Positions 9,298-18,228 of a DNA stretch of 64,000 nt are shown piece by piece; within the stretch, counting starts at the first letter, position 1; the number at the start of each line of letters is the position of its first letter. The notes under the pieces were generated by a model. The model was not told the origin of the DNA, searched no databases, and saw only the letters and a program-made list of their open reading frames with translations. Source of the stretch: CAVQCX01 sp963711095 (GTDB lineage Bacteria; Pseudomonadota; Gammaproteobacteria; Chromatiales; Chromatiaceae). Position numbers and translations under genes: made by a program. Location: contig CAVQCX010000008.1 in assembly GCA_963711095.1 (NCBI GenBank), positions 1 through 64,000 on the forward strand, given 5' to 3'.

Positions 9298-9969
9298 CTA
9301 TAACGCCCCTTGTAGATTGTCTCTCACCATGATTTTGAACGTCTCCCAGTCCTGCGTTAGGTAGTCGATATTTCGCTCCACTTGAGAACTTGAAGGTGGC
9401 TGACATTCCCGATGAAAATTTGCTCGGGCAATTACCGCTCCGCGCGATACGGTGCGTCCTTGCTGCTCTGGCTCGCTGGAACTGGCGTCTAAGCTGAGCG
9501 TCACTTCCCCGTTCGCTAAGAGATACTTTAGTCTTAAACCTAAACCAGATAGAGTATCAGGAGACCCAAACCAAGATCCCTCTTTCAGAAACCGCTCTCT
9601 CAAGAAAAGTTTTGGCTCGTCAATTTCTACAACTGCGGTGAAATTGATGCCAGTTGCTCGATACTCAACATGCGGAAGCACTTTGACGTAGCGCTTTGCG
9701 ATTTCCGGAGCCTTACTATTCTGCACGTCGTTCTGGAGGAGAAGGTCCGTAACCTGCAACCTCTCCCGCTGGACAGTAATCAGCACTCCGCTTGCATAGC
9801 TCACACGCGACAATACCGGCGTCGTTAGAGGTGGATCGTCGTCCCCCACATCCCACCCCCAGTCGCGTGAAACGATCCCTTGGTCTTCAAGGAAGTTTGG
9901 GTTCAAGATCGTTGGATTGTGCTCAGCCCCTACAACCACCACGGAGAGTTCAGTTGCGCGCGTTGTCAT
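9298..9969 (-). CDS. Hypothetical protein, first gene of a three-gene cargo operon
   Basis: A 223-aa soluble protein. The start MTTRATELSVVVVGAEHNPT, the following ILNPNFLEDQGIV and a central ITVQRERLQVTDLL look like an alpha/beta fold with a beta-rich first half; I cannot name the family with confidence. No cysteine clusters, nucleotide-binding loop or membrane helices are seen. It is the promoter-proximal gene of the operon, with 1.06 kb of gene-free sequence upstream. Its position at the tRNA end of a P4-like element is where anti-phage cargo is often found; a defence role is inference only. Confidence 0.6.
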   Translation of the reverse strand: MTTRATELSVVVVGAEHNPTILNPNFLEDQGIVSRDWGWDVGDDDPPLTTPVLSRVSYASGVLITVQRERLQVTDLLLQNDVQNSKAPEIAKRYVKVLPHVEYRATGINFTAVVEIDEPKLFLRERFLKEGSWFGSPDTLSGLGLRLKYLLANGEVTLSLDASSSEPEQQGRTVSRGAVIARANFHRECQPPSSSQVERNIDYLTQDWETFKIMVRDNLQGAL

Positions 9970-11028
9970 GTCGTCGTCAGAGGCTCAGGGTGGGCCCGTG
10001 CCGCAGCACGAAATATAGTTTCTTTCGGGAAGCATAGCAAAAATAGACACTTGGGCCATTGATTCGACCACCCGGGTGTCTACATGCAACGCGAAATTGT
10101 TCCAGCCGACATCGCGCGCCGAGGCGAAGAAAATTAGGTGTCAGCATTGAGTCGCCTAGGGCTGAAATGAAGCCGGCACCGCTGCTGGGGCGTTGACGAC
10201 GCAGTTCGTAGCGGGTCCGGTCGCTCGATTTCACCCTGATTCCCTCTCGGTGCGGGTGGCGCCGCGCGGTCTGCGGGCCTGCACGGCCGCCGGTGAGACG
10301 AAACCCCGACCGTCCACCAATTCTAGGGGGAACTTGGCTCACGTCAATCCGTCGGGGGGTGTCAGACACTGGGCTCTCCGGCCGAGCGGATGACTCCCTC
10401 GGGTCGAACTCAGACATGCGGGCACGGGATTGCCGTCGGCGAGGCGTGAGGCGACGCACCCGAAGGGGCGGCGCAGGGCCGGAGCTTCCGTGGCGACTGG
10501 GCACTCCCTTTGCCGTCCTGGCGCGTGACCCGAGGTCCACCATAGGCTACCCCGCGGCGCTGCGGTATCGGACGGATCTGAGAGCCTTGTAGGACCGGGA
10601 TTACACCGGGAGGCGTTCGCAGCCCCTGCGAGCGGTGGCCCAAGGCCAGCCGCCACCGACCCCCAGCAGTGCCCACAGCACCGCTCGGCAGTCACGGCGC
10701 CGCCTTTGTCCCGGTTGCCGAGCCCTGCCCGAGGGCAAGCGGACGGTCGGTGCCTGGCTAGGGACGCGCGGAGCCCGCCAGCTGGGAGACGGCACGCCCG
10801 CGTCTTTTGGGTCCCGAAACGCGCGCGCACGCGTGGAAGGTCGGCGCCCTGGACCCGAGGCGACGTCATAACGGGGCGCATGGTCGGTGGCAATCCCTCC
10901 TCGCCCCGATCATCGGGCCAATCTGCGCTCACCGATTCCCCGGCAACAAGCAGGGCCAGCAGGCCATCCGGCGGGCCACGCGGACCACCTTGGGGGACTA
11001 TTTGGGGGACCTGCGTCGCTGTCAGAAA
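9970..11028. other. Gene-free stretch between cargo operon and tRNA-Ser
   Basis: I see no convincing gene here on either strand; the long open frames lack family resemblance and are typical of GC-rich noncoding sequence. It must hold the promoter of the three-gene minus-strand operon near its left end, but no clear -35/-10 pair stands out. The right end probably contains element DNA next to the attachment site. Confidence 0.5.
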
Positions 11029-11056
11029 AGAAAAAGCCCCATATATCAAGGGCTTA
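11029..11056 (-). terminator. Rho-independent terminator of tRNA-Ser
   Basis: On the minus strand, just past the tRNA, AAGCCC (11055-11050) pairs with GGGCTT (11039-11034) around a 10-nt AT-rich loop. A run of T residues follows (complement of the A-rich 11024-11035). Confidence 0.7.
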
Positions 11057-11067
11057 GTCTTCTTGCG

Positions 11068-11155
<88 letters not shown>

Positions 11156-11224
11156 GGTAACTTGCTTTCATTCGGCCGTACTCCACCGCGTCGGCCTGGG
11201 CGACACCCCTCACACGGGAGGGAT

Positions 11225-11520
11225 TGACTCAGGCCATCCATGGCCTTCGCCCTGCGGGCGCCGCTGTGCGGCGTCCAAAACGGCTGTCCTGCCGTTTTGT
11301 GACTCAGGCCATCCATGGCCTTCGCCCTGCGGGCGCCGCTGTGCGGCGTCCAAAACGGCTGTCCTGCCGTTTTGTGACTCAGTCATCATGGCCTTCGCCC
11401 TGCGGGCGCCGCTGCGCGGCGTCCAAAACGGCTGTCCTGCCGTTTTGTGACTCAGCCATCCTGGCCTTCGCCCTGCGGGCGCCGCTGCGCGGCGTCCAAA
11501 ACGGCTGTCCTGCCGTTTTG
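11225..11520. repeat. Four tandem ~75-bp hairpin repeats
   Basis: Copies start at 11225, 11300, 11375 and 11448 (lengths 75, 75, 73, 73). Each begins TGACTCAG..., contains CCTTCGCCCTGCGGGCGCCG, and ends in a perfect 9-bp hairpin, CAAAACGGC-6 nt-GCCGTTTTG. The first two are nearly identical to each other and so are the last two (CGCTGTG versus CGCTGCG). A relative of the same unit lies inside hsdM at ~57440. They separate an intact from a truncated tRNA-Ser. They look like REP/BIME-type dispersed hairpins amplified in tandem. Confidence 0.85.
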
Positions 11521-11590
11521 TCGAACCCTCGGTACGTTGCCGTACACACACTTTCCGGGCGTGCTCCTTCAGCCGCTCGGACGCCTCTCC
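11521..11590 (-). pseudogene. Decayed tRNA-Ser copy lacking its 3' end
   Basis: These 70 bases match tRNA-Ser(GGA) from its 5' end to the T-loop, then break off at the last hairpin repeat; the 3' acceptor strand is missing. Relative to the intact copy it has C at position 8 and C at position 33 in place of the two invariant uridines, so it is under no selection. It is the copy that lies next to a good promoter, suggesting it is the original locus and that the intact gene downstream arrived by element integration or duplication. Confidence 0.8.
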
Positions 11591-11675
11591 GGATGGGTCT
11601 GGATCCTGCGCCGTCTCTGGGCGGATTCGGGTCGGGGCGGTGGGCTGAGGCCCCGGTCTCCCGACGCGGCGCGAC

Positions 11676-11703
11676 AGTATACCAGAACGGAGCGAGAGGC
11701 AAA
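11676..11703 (-). promoter_or_regulatory. Probable sigma-70 promoter upstream of the tRNA-Ser locus
   Basis: On the minus strand TTTGCC (11703-11698) and TATACT (11681-11676) are 16 bp apart, placing a start near 11669, about 80 bases before the 5' end of the decayed tRNA copy. It is a reasonable tRNA promoter match; no other good one lies nearby. Confidence 0.45.
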
Positions 11704-11734
11704 CCGGGCGGCTACGAGGCTGCCAGCTGCGCGC

Positions 11735-12205
11735 TCAGAGGTGGTGGCCGAGCTGAACCCGCGCGCAGTCTCCCAACAGGACCCTGAAGGCCTCGGAGGA
11801 CATGCGTACCAGCTCGCCATGGCTGCCGGCCTCGAAATAGACTTCCGGCTGCTCCTCGACCCGGTAGTCCACCAGCGTCTCGACGCCATAGAGATCACCG
11901 AAGGGCGGCACCGAGCCCGGCTCGCAATCGGAGAAGACGCTGTGGATCTCCTCCTCCTTCACCAGGGCCAAACCTCTCCCGGTGAGCCCGTTCAAGCGCT
12001 CCACCTCCAGGTGGTGGGTCGCGGGAATCACCGCCAGCACGTAGCCCGCCGCATCGGACAGCAGCACACCCTTGACGAGTAGATCGCCCGGGACATGGGC
12101 CGCCTCGGCAGTATGCAGGGCCGAGCCCGTGCGCGCATGGGTGATCAGCTCAAAGACCGCGTCCTGATCCTCGAACAGCTCCTGGATCTTCGGTGCCAAA
12201 GCCAT
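11735..12205 (-). CDS. YbaK/ProX-type aminoacyl-tRNA deacylase-like protein
   Basis: A 156-aa protein of the YbaK/ProRS-associated family, which hydrolyses mischarged aminoacyl-tRNA in trans. The family pattern is visible in HTAEAAHVPGDLLVKGVLL (the Lys of the active pocket), YVLAVIPATHHLEVERL and the Gly-rich GSVPPFGDLYGVETLVD. The ATG at 12205 is preceded by GAGGG at good distance; an ATG at 12229 would add eight residues. It diverges from the methyltransferase gene with ~80 bp between them. The substrate amino acid cannot be told from sequence alone. Confidence 0.75.
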   Translation of the reverse strand: MALAPKIQELFEDQDAVFELITHARTGSALHTAEAAHVPGDLLVKGVLLSDAAGYVLAVIPATHHLEVERLNGLTGRGLALVKEEEIHSVFSDCEPGSVPPFGDLYGVETLVDYRVEEQPEVYFEAGSHGELVRMSSEAFRVLLGDCARVQLGHHL

Positions 12206-12286
12206 GACAGTACCCTCTGCTGTGCTCATGCCTGCGGATTCATTGCAGTATAGTAGCGTGCTGATCCTCGACCGCTGCCAATCGCC

Positions 12287-13111
12287 ATGGGCACGACCAA
12301 GAAAAAGCGAGCCAAGGGACCGACCCTGGCCGAGACCTCGGACCGGCATCGCCTCTATGAGCTCTCGGTGCAGTGCCCCGAGGCCGAGATCGATTTCGTC
12401 GATGAGACCTTCCGCAGGCTGCGCGGGCGCAAGCCCCGCCTGCTGCGCGAGGACTTCTGCGGCACCGCGGGCGTGTGCTGCGAATGGGTGAAGCGCCGGC
12501 GCACCAACCGGGCCGTGGGCGTCGACATCGACCCGGAGGTGCTCGACTGGGGGCGCACGCACAACCTGACCGGTCTCACGCCCACCCAGCTCCAGCGCCT
12601 GAGCCTGCGGCGCGAGGACGTGCTCAAGGTCCGCAGCGAGCCCATGGATGCGATCTGCGCCATGAACTTCAGCTACTGGCTGTTCAAGGAGCGCGCCCAG
12701 CTCAAGCGCTATCTGCGCCGGGCGCGCGAGGCCCTGGCCGAGGACGGGGTGTTGTTTCTCGACGCCTACGGCGGCTACGACTCGTTCCGGGAGATCGAGG
12801 AAGAGCGCGAGATCGACGGCTTCACCTACGTCTGGGAGCAGGAGAAGTACGAGCCGATCAGCGGCGGCCTGATCTGCCATATCCACTTCGCATTCCCGGA
12901 CGGATCACGCATGGAGCGGGCCTTCAGCTATGACTGGCGGCTCTGGACGCTGCCGGAGATCCGCGACCTGCTCGGTGAGGTGGGATTCTCCCGAGTCACG
13001 GTCTACTGGCAGGGATGGGACGCGGACGGAGAGCCCGACGGCAACTTCCGCCCGGCGCAGGAGGGCGAAGCGGACGCGGGCTGGATCTGCTATCTCACCG
13101 CCGAGCGCTGA
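12287..13111 (+). CDS. Class I SAM-dependent methyltransferase
   Basis: A 274-aa methyltransferase of unknown substrate. The Rossmann fold starts at LREDFCGTAGVCCEWVKRR (motif I), then AVGVDIDPEVLDWGR (motif II acid), the methyl-transfer region DAICAMNFSYWLFKER, and EDGVLFLDAYGG. The basic N-terminus (MGTTKKKRAKGPTLAE) could bind nucleic acid or protein. It runs convergent to dsrS, 27 bp away, with no obvious terminator between them. It is not part of the known dsr set. Confidence 0.75.
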   Translation: MGTTKKKRAKGPTLAETSDRHRLYELSVQCPEAEIDFVDETFRRLRGRKPRLLREDFCGTAGVCCEWVKRRRTNRAVGVDIDPEVLDWGRTHNLTGLTPTQLQRLSLRREDVLKVRSEPMDAICAMNFSYWLFKERAQLKRYLRRAREALAEDGVLFLDAYGGYDSFREIEEEREIDGFTYVWEQEKYEPISGGLICHIHFAFPDGSRMERAFSYDWRLWTLPEIRDLLGEVGFSRVTVYWQGWDADGEPDGNFRPAQEGEADAGWICYLTAER

Positions 13112-13138
13112 CCTCGGTAGAAACGTTGACGAGGGCTC

Positions 13139-14255
13139 TCAGCCCCGGCCCTGCAGCGTGCGGATCTGCCCCAGTGCACCGGAGAGCACCGGCTCGAGCT
13201 TGCGGCGCATGAGGCTGCCGATGGCCGTGGTGCCGCCGAGCACCGAGCGCAGCACCCCGTAGCCCATGCCGGAGAGCACCAGGGCGGCGCGCAGCTGGGG
13301 CAGCAGATCAGGCACCGCGGCGAGCAGCGCGCGCACCTCGGGGTCCCCTTCAGCCGCACAACGGGCCTCGGCCTCGGCGACCAGGGCATCCAGGGGCTGG
13401 TCGGGATCGCCCTCCGGACGCAGGGCCGCGAAATAATCGCGCAGAATCTCCAGGGTCAGGCTTACCACCTCCTGATTGGCGGGCTTGTTGAGCACCAGCA
13501 CCAGGGTCTCCAGGAACGCCTGTCCCGGGGCGGAAAACACCTTCAACAGGGTCTGCGCAGCGGCGTTGCCCGCCTCGGCGAGGGACGCCAGAGCGAGCGG
13601 CGCGGGCCGCTCCGGCGCCTGCAGGGGCAGCTCGTGCGGTGCGGCGGCGAGAAAGCCGACGTAGTAGGCGTGCTTGCGCCCGGCCCGCTTCCGAAGCCGC
13701 CCGGGTCTCCGGACTGAGCAGGCCGGGCTGCAGCACCAGACGAACGGTCTCGATCATCACCTCGGGCTCGGTCTCGAAGGCCAGGTGCTCGACCAGATAA
13801 TCGGCAAGCACAGGCCCCATGGAGCCGGCAGCGATGGCGGGGTTGGCAAGCATGTGCCGGGCATGCTCGGCGTCCTCCATGATCCACCAGGCCCGGCGCG
13901 CCAGCTCGGTGGTCAGCCCGGGCGCACAGACCGCGGCCATCACCGCCTCCGGCTCGCCGAGCAGCAGCAGTTGCTCCAGGCTCTCGTCGCGCATCTGGCC
14001 CATGCGGGTCCAGCGCTTGAGATAGACCGGATAGCCGCCCGGCGAGCCCAGCACATGCCCGGAGAGAAGCTCGCGCACACGCCGCAGATATTGTTCGTCA
14101 CGGCAGTTCGGGTTGAGTCTGACCTGGGCCTCGCCGCGCTCGGTCAGGGCATGCACCACCATGCTCGACTCGTTGATACGGATCGCCAGCGGACGGTTCG
14201 CCAACATCACGTTCAGGCGCAGCGCGTCTTGGCTGGACAGCTCGCTGGGGGGCAT
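13139..14255 (-). pseudogene. dsrS: DsrS, last gene of the dsr cluster, with a frameshift
   Basis: Its position after dsrR and its size (~372 codons) identify it as dsrS, a soluble protein reported in Allochromatium as expendable but affecting sulfur oxidation. The N-terminal frame reads well from PPSELSSQDALRLNVML to EAGRAQ. Near 13676-13690 homology jumps to another frame (KHAYYVGFLAAAPHELPLQ) and continues to the stop at 13139. Either the gene is broken or the assembly has a one-base error in a C/G-rich stretch. An alternative TTG start lies at 14273. The downstream frame is otherwise intact and unscarred, which favours a recent event or an error. Confidence 0.75.
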
Positions 14256-14287
14256 TTCGGCGGGGCCGGCCAAGCCGCCGGCCGGGC

Positions 14288-14629
14288 TCAGTCCCGACCG
14301 CGGTCGGCCGGGGCGGCCGCGTCATCCGGGGGTCGGTAGGCGGGGTCTTTGGGATTCAGAAATATGAACTGGAAATCGCCCTGCTCGAGCTCGACGTAGT
14401 CCAGCACCGCCTGGTCGAGCAAGGGCACGTACTCCGGCTCCATAACGATCTCGACGCCTTCGCAGGTGAGCCGGATATCGTCGTCCTTGGGATCATCGAA
14501 GCCCATCCGGTAGTCGATCGCACCATCGGGCTTGCGGGCCACCGCTAAACGCAGGGCCATGCCCTCGGCCCCACCCTTCTGCGCCGCGGACCGCACCTGG
14601 TCAGCGGCTACCGGAGTCACCTTGAACAT
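14288..14629 (-). CDS. dsrR: DsrR, A-type iron-sulfur scaffold-like protein
   Basis: A 113-aa protein with the IscA/HesB fold (MFKVTPVAADQVRSAA, then LRLAVARKPDGAIDYRMGF and YVPLLDQAVLDYVEL). The three cysteines that bind Fe-S in true A-type carriers are absent: there is only one Cys in the protein, in RLTCEG. This matches known DsrR proteins, proposed to affect dsr expression post-transcriptionally. The start at 14629 has GGGGGAGA 9 bases upstream; a longer frame to 14662 is not needed. It lies between dsrN and dsrS as in Allochromatium. Confidence 0.88.
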   Translation of the reverse strand: MFKVTPVAADQVRSAAQKGGAEGMALRLAVARKPDGAIDYRMGFDDPKDDDIRLTCEGVEIVMEPEYVPLLDQAVLDYVELEQGDFQFIFLNPKDPAYRPPDDAAAPADRGRD

Positions 14630-14700
14630 TGCGATCGTCTCCCCCGCTGTGTCGGATGGCACATCGACCCCGTTTGACCGACGGGCCCAGCGCTACGAAT

Positions 14701-16077
14701 TCAGGCGCCCCGACAGGCTCGCACCTGGGCCACGAAGCGCTCCGCCCAATGATTGCCCCCGACATTGCGCATGTGGCTGTAGCTGGCCAGGAGATTCTTG
14801 TAGACGATGCCATCGTGGCGCCCGTCCACGCCGCTCCCGCGCAGCACCTCGTACGCATAGGTCAGGCCGGGTGCAAGATTCTCCAGGCGCGAATAATGGA
14901 ACTCGTGGGCGGCAATCTCGAGCGATTGTCCCGGCGCCTGGGGCCAGGGACTTGTCCCGGTCTCCCTTAACCGTACGTAGCCCCGCCCCTGGGGCCGCGC
15001 GTACATCACGGCGTCCCCCGGAATGATCCCCACCATATTACAGCTTTTGCCTTTCCAGGTCAGGCTGCGCGAGAGGTACATCAGCCCCCCGCACTCCGCA
15101 TAGGTGGGCCCGCCTGCCTCGACAAACTCGCGGATGGCCGCGCGCAGGGCTGCATTCGCCTCCAGCTCGGCCATGCGCGACTCGGGGAAGCCACCCCCGA
15201 GAAACAGCCCGTCAATCGCCGGGAGGGCGGCATCGGAAAGGGTATCGATGGGCACCAGCTTCGCGCCGCACGAGGCCAGGATCTCCAGGTCCCCGGGGTA
15301 ATAGAAGCCGAAGGCCCGATCCTGGGCGATGCCGATGCGCACGGCCGGGCCGGTCGCGAACGGCCGCGGTGGCTGCTCGCAGAGCGGCAGCTGCGGGCTG
15401 GTGTGCGCGATCCCGATCAGGTGCTTCAGGTCGATCTGCTCCGCGACCAGGGCGCCGATGCGCTCGATGGCGGCGGTGGCCTGCTCCGCCTCGTTGCTGG
15501 GCACCAGCCCGAGGTGACGCTCCTCGATGCGCAGCCGCGCATCGCGGTGAATGACCCCCAGCAGCGGAACCCTGCTGTAGCGCTCGATGACCTGGCGCAG
15601 CCGGCTCTCGTGGCGGGCACCTGCGACGTTGTTGAGCACCAGCGCCGCGAGCCGTACCGCGGGATCGAAGAGCTCGTAGCCGTGCAGCAGGGCGGCGACG
15701 CTGCGGGTCATCCCTTGCGCGTCGACGACCAGCACTACCGGTGCCTCGAGCAGCGCCGCCAACGCGGCGTTGCTGTCGCTGCCCTCCGGGTCCATGCCGT
15801 CGAACAACGCCAGGTTGCCCTCGATCAGCCCCAGGTCGGCGCCCTGCATGCGCCGCGCAAACGCGGCCCTGATCTCGGCAGGCGACTGGGTGTGGAAATC
15901 CAGGTTATGGCAGGGCCGCCCGGCCGCCGCCCCCAGCCAGAGCGGATCGATATAATCCGGCCCCTTCTTGAACGGCTGCACTGCCAGACCCCGTTGGCGC
16001 AACGCCGCACAAACGCCGACGCTCAGCGTAGTCTTGCCGGATGACTTGCGGGTAGCCGCCACCATCAGATGCGCCAT
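14701..16077 (-). CDS. dsrN: DsrN, siroheme-amidating cobyrinate synthase-like enzyme
   Basis: A 458-aa CbiA-family glutamine amidotransferase that would convert siroheme to siro(heme) amide for the DsrAB sulfite reductase. The N-terminal ATPase has the P-loop in AATRKSSGKTTLSVGVCAAL and GLIEGNLALFDG. The C-terminal class I glutaminase has its nucleophile in YAECGGLMYLSRSL and the His in AAHEFHYSRLE. The length is normal for CbiA proteins. It follows dsrP after 142 bp and precedes dsrR by ~70 bp. True cobalamin synthesis cannot be excluded by sequence, but the context decides. Confidence 0.92.
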   Translation of the reverse strand: MAHLMVAATRKSSGKTTLSVGVCAALRQRGLAVQPFKKGPDYIDPLWLGAAAGRPCHNLDFHTQSPAEIRAAFARRMQGADLGLIEGNLALFDGMDPEGSDSNAALAALLEAPVVLVVDAQGMTRSVAALLHGYELFDPAVRLAALVLNNVAGARHESRLRQVIERYSRVPLLGVIHRDARLRIEERHLGLVPSNEAEQATAAIERIGALVAEQIDLKHLIGIAHTSPQLPLCEQPPRPFATGPAVRIGIAQDRAFGFYYPGDLEILASCGAKLVPIDTLSDAALPAIDGLFLGGGFPESRMAELEANAALRAAIREFVEAGGPTYAECGGLMYLSRSLTWKGKSCNMVGIIPGDAVMYARPQGRGYVRLRETGTSPWPQAPGQSLEIAAHEFHYSRLENLAPGLTYAYEVLRGSGVDGRHDGIVYKNLLASYSHMRNVGGNHWAERFVAQVRACRGA

Positions 16078-16219
16078 GGGAGCACCTCGAGGCTATGCCG
16101 GAAGGCCCTCAGCCCGGCGCTGGGGACGGCTGGCTCGCAGGCTTCGACCGAACGCCCGCGCGACGGGGGCCTGACTGACCCGCGGCTCCTCGCGGCACTT
16201 TGTGCAGCGAGGACCGCCT

Positions 16220-17446
16220 TCAGGCGGCGTGGGGATCGACGACCTCGTTCGCCAGGGACTGGGGCAGGCAGCGCAGCACCCGGATGCCCACCAGGGTCGC
16301 GGCGAGCGCCACACCGATGCCGCCCAGGCCCAGCAGCACCTCCGGCAGGCTCGGCGCGTAATGGGCGACCACCCCGTCGTAGAAGCCGCTTTCCAGCACC
16401 TTCATGCCGGGGAACATCTGCATCGGGAACACCTGCCCTCCGATGAGGATCACGTACAGCTTGGAGAAGCCGCCGACGATGACCGCCGTACAGGCCCAGG
16501 CAATCCAGCCACGATCGCGCCCCAGAGCCGGATGATAGAGGATCGCCAGCGGCACCAGGCCGCCGATGAGCACCTCGCCGATCCAGAACACCTGGGTGTA
16601 GACGCCGCCGTGCAGCAACACGAAGGCCTCCAGGTCGTGCTTGCCGGTCATGTACAGATTGGTCAGGTGGTAGATCACGGTGAAGAACAGCACTGCCGCC
16701 ACGAACACGCCGAGCAGATTCTTCAGGCGGCGCACCACCGCCTCGCCCAGGGGGCGCCCTTCCAGATTGAAGGTGAACATCAGCACCAGCAGGTAGATCG
16801 CCAGGCCAAAAGCGAAGGACATGATGATGAACATCGGCGCCATGATGGCGGTGTCATAGGCGTCGCGCGCCACCAGGAAGCCGAAGATGGAGCCGGTACC
16901 GGTGGTGAGCGCCAGGCGCCAGACGAACGCAAACAGGCCCACGGGCTTGCTGTACGGAGCCATCTTGTGCTCCATCATGAACCACAGATACACCGCCACG
17001 ATCGCCATGAAGCCCGTATACAGGAAGATGTTCCAGGCGAAGATCGACTTGAAGTTGTACGTGGTCATGGCCACGATCAGCCGGTCGGGCCGCCCCAGGT
17101 CCAGCACCAGCACCAGCAGCCCGCCCACCAGCAGGGCGATGGCGAGCAGCCCCGACAAGGGCGCCAAGGGCTTGTAGATCTTCTTGCCGAACACCGAGCC
17201 GATGGAGGCGACATTGAGCGCGCCGGAGGCGGCCACGATCAGGAAGATCGCGAACACGTGGGGAGTGCCCCACACGACCTGATTGGTCATGCCGGTCACC
17301 CAGTGGCCCTCGTCCTCCATGTACAGTGCGGAGAGCCCGCCGATCGCCACCACGGCCGCCAGCAGCGCCAGGATGCTCCAATAGCGCGGGCTCTCTATGC
17401 TCCACTCGCTGAAGTAGATCTTTTTCATCACCTCGAGCTCCCGCAA
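16220..17446 (-). CDS. dsrP: DsrP, NrfD-like integral membrane subunit
   Basis: A 408-aa polytopic membrane protein of the NrfD/PsrC family with about ten hydrophobic helices, e.g. YWSILALLAAVVAIGGLSAL and LIVGG-type stretches through the length. It is the quinone-interacting membrane anchor of the DsrMKJOP complex that exchanges electrons between quinone and the periplasmic DsrJ/DsrO. Its ATG is 2 bp past the dsrO stop, showing tight coupling. Length and helix number are normal. Confidence 0.93.
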   Translation of the reverse strand: MRELEVMKKIYFSEWSIESPRYWSILALLAAVVAIGGLSALYMEDEGHWVTGMTNQVVWGTPHVFAIFLIVAASGALNVASIGSVFGKKIYKPLAPLSGLLAIALLVGGLLVLVLDLGRPDRLIVAMTTYNFKSIFAWNIFLYTGFMAIVAVYLWFMMEHKMAPYSKPVGLFAFVWRLALTTGTGSIFGFLVARDAYDTAIMAPMFIIMSFAFGLAIYLLVLMFTFNLEGRPLGEAVVRRLKNLLGVFVAAVLFFTVIYHLTNLYMTGKHDLEAFVLLHGGVYTQVFWIGEVLIGGLVPLAILYHPALGRDRGWIAWACTAVIVGGFSKLYVILIGGQVFPMQMFPGMKVLESGFYDGVVAHYAPSLPEVLLGLGGIGVALAATLVGIRVLRCLPQSLANEVVDPHAA

Positions 17447-17448
17447 AA

Positions 17449-18228
17449 TCAGACGCCGGAATACCGCACGCCGGTATTGAGCTTCAGATCCGCCCTGACC
17501 TGGCGGCTGGGGTACTTGCGCAGGGCCTGGGACACCTCGCTGGACGGATCATTGAGGTCGCCGAAGACGATGGCATTGTGTCCTTCCTTGGCGCAGGCGT
17601 CCTGACACGCGGTGGTCGTTCCGCCGCTGTCGCGGCGCTGCACGCAGAAGTTGCAGCTTTCCACACAGCCCTTGCCGCGCGGGGCGACGGTCGGCTTGTG
17701 CTCCACCACCTCATGAATGAACGAGCGCGCCTTGTACGGGCAGGCCATCATGCAGTAGCGGCAGCCGATACAGGTGTGCCGGTCCACCATGACGATGCCG
17801 TCGGCGCGCTTGAACGATGCGCCGGTGGGACAGACGTCCGCGCAAGGGGGGTACTCGCAATGCTGGCAGAGCATCGGCAGGCTGGTCACCACACCGGTCA
17901 TCTGGTCCTGCACCTTGACCTTGCGGATCCACTTGGGGATCACCTGATCCCAGTGCTCGTCGGACAGCCCTTGCGGCTTGACCATCTGGTCCATGCCGTT
18001 CTCGTGGTTGCAGGCATCCACGCAGGCATTGCATCCGTCGGCACAGCGCGCGGTGTCGATCAGCATGCCGTAGCGAACCTTGCTGCTCACCGGCTCCTGC
18101 CGGTAGGCCGCATTGGCCGCGGTATGCAGCAACACGCCCGGCGCAATCGTAGCCGCCGCAACGGCCCCCACGGCCTTGCCGATGAACGCCCTGCGATCCT
18201 GATCCGGCTGATCGGTCGTCTTGCTCAT
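17449..18228 (-). CDS. dsrO: DsrO, periplasmic ferredoxin of the DsrMKJOP complex
   Basis: A 259-aa iron-sulfur protein exported by the Tat system: the N-terminus has RRAFIGKAVGAVAAATIAPG with the twin Arg. Four ferredoxin-type Cys groups follow (CADGCNACVDAC; CQHCEYPPCADVC; CIGCRYCMMACPY; CVESCNFC...), as in the FdhB/NrfC-like electron-transfer subunits. It passes electrons between DsrJ and DsrP. Its start overlaps the dsrJ stop (ATGA) and dsrP starts 2 bp after it. Confidence 0.94.
   Translation of the reverse strand: MSKTTDQPDQDRRAFIGKAVGAVAAATIAPGVLLHTAANAAYRQEPVSSKVRYGMLIDTARCADGCNACVDACNHENGMDQMVKPQGLSDEHWDQVIPKWIRKVKVQDQMTGVVTSLPMLCQHCEYPPCADVCPTGASFKRADGIVMVDRHTCIGCRYCMMACPYKARSFIHEVVEHKPTVAPRGKGCVESCNFCVQRRDSGGTTTACQDACAKEGHNAIVFGDLNDPSSEVSQALRKYPSRQVRADLKLNTGVRYSGV

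Larger units (their letters stand above)
1..11067. mobile_element. P4-like integrated satellite (left end outside or near window start)
   Basis: An integrase, an AlpA-type regulator, a primase zinc-ribbon protein and a D5/P4-type helicase gene lie in that order on the plus strand, the usual core of P4-like satellites. The right end is best placed at the 3' end of tRNA-Ser, which faces the element. I could not find a matching tRNA-Ser 3' end copy in the first 188 bases, so the left attachment site is probably upstream of the window. Two IS insertions have destroyed the replication gene, so the element is unlikely to replicate by itself. The boundary is inferred. Confidence 0.55.

Noticed and set aside
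11225..11520. Possible CRISPR array for the Cas6-like protein
   Set aside because: The repeats are directly tandem with no unique spacers and contain internal hairpins of another type; they also separate tRNA copies and recur singly inside hsdM.
13674..14339. Long plus-strand open frame opposite dsrS
   Set aside because: It is the antisense of dsrS, with His/Gly/Gln-rich composition typical of reversed GC-rich coding sequence.
16202..17605. 467-codon plus-strand open frame opposite dsrP
   Set aside because: Antisense shadow, His/Gln/Arg-rich with no hydrophobic core, while the minus strand gives a clean NrfD-type protein.
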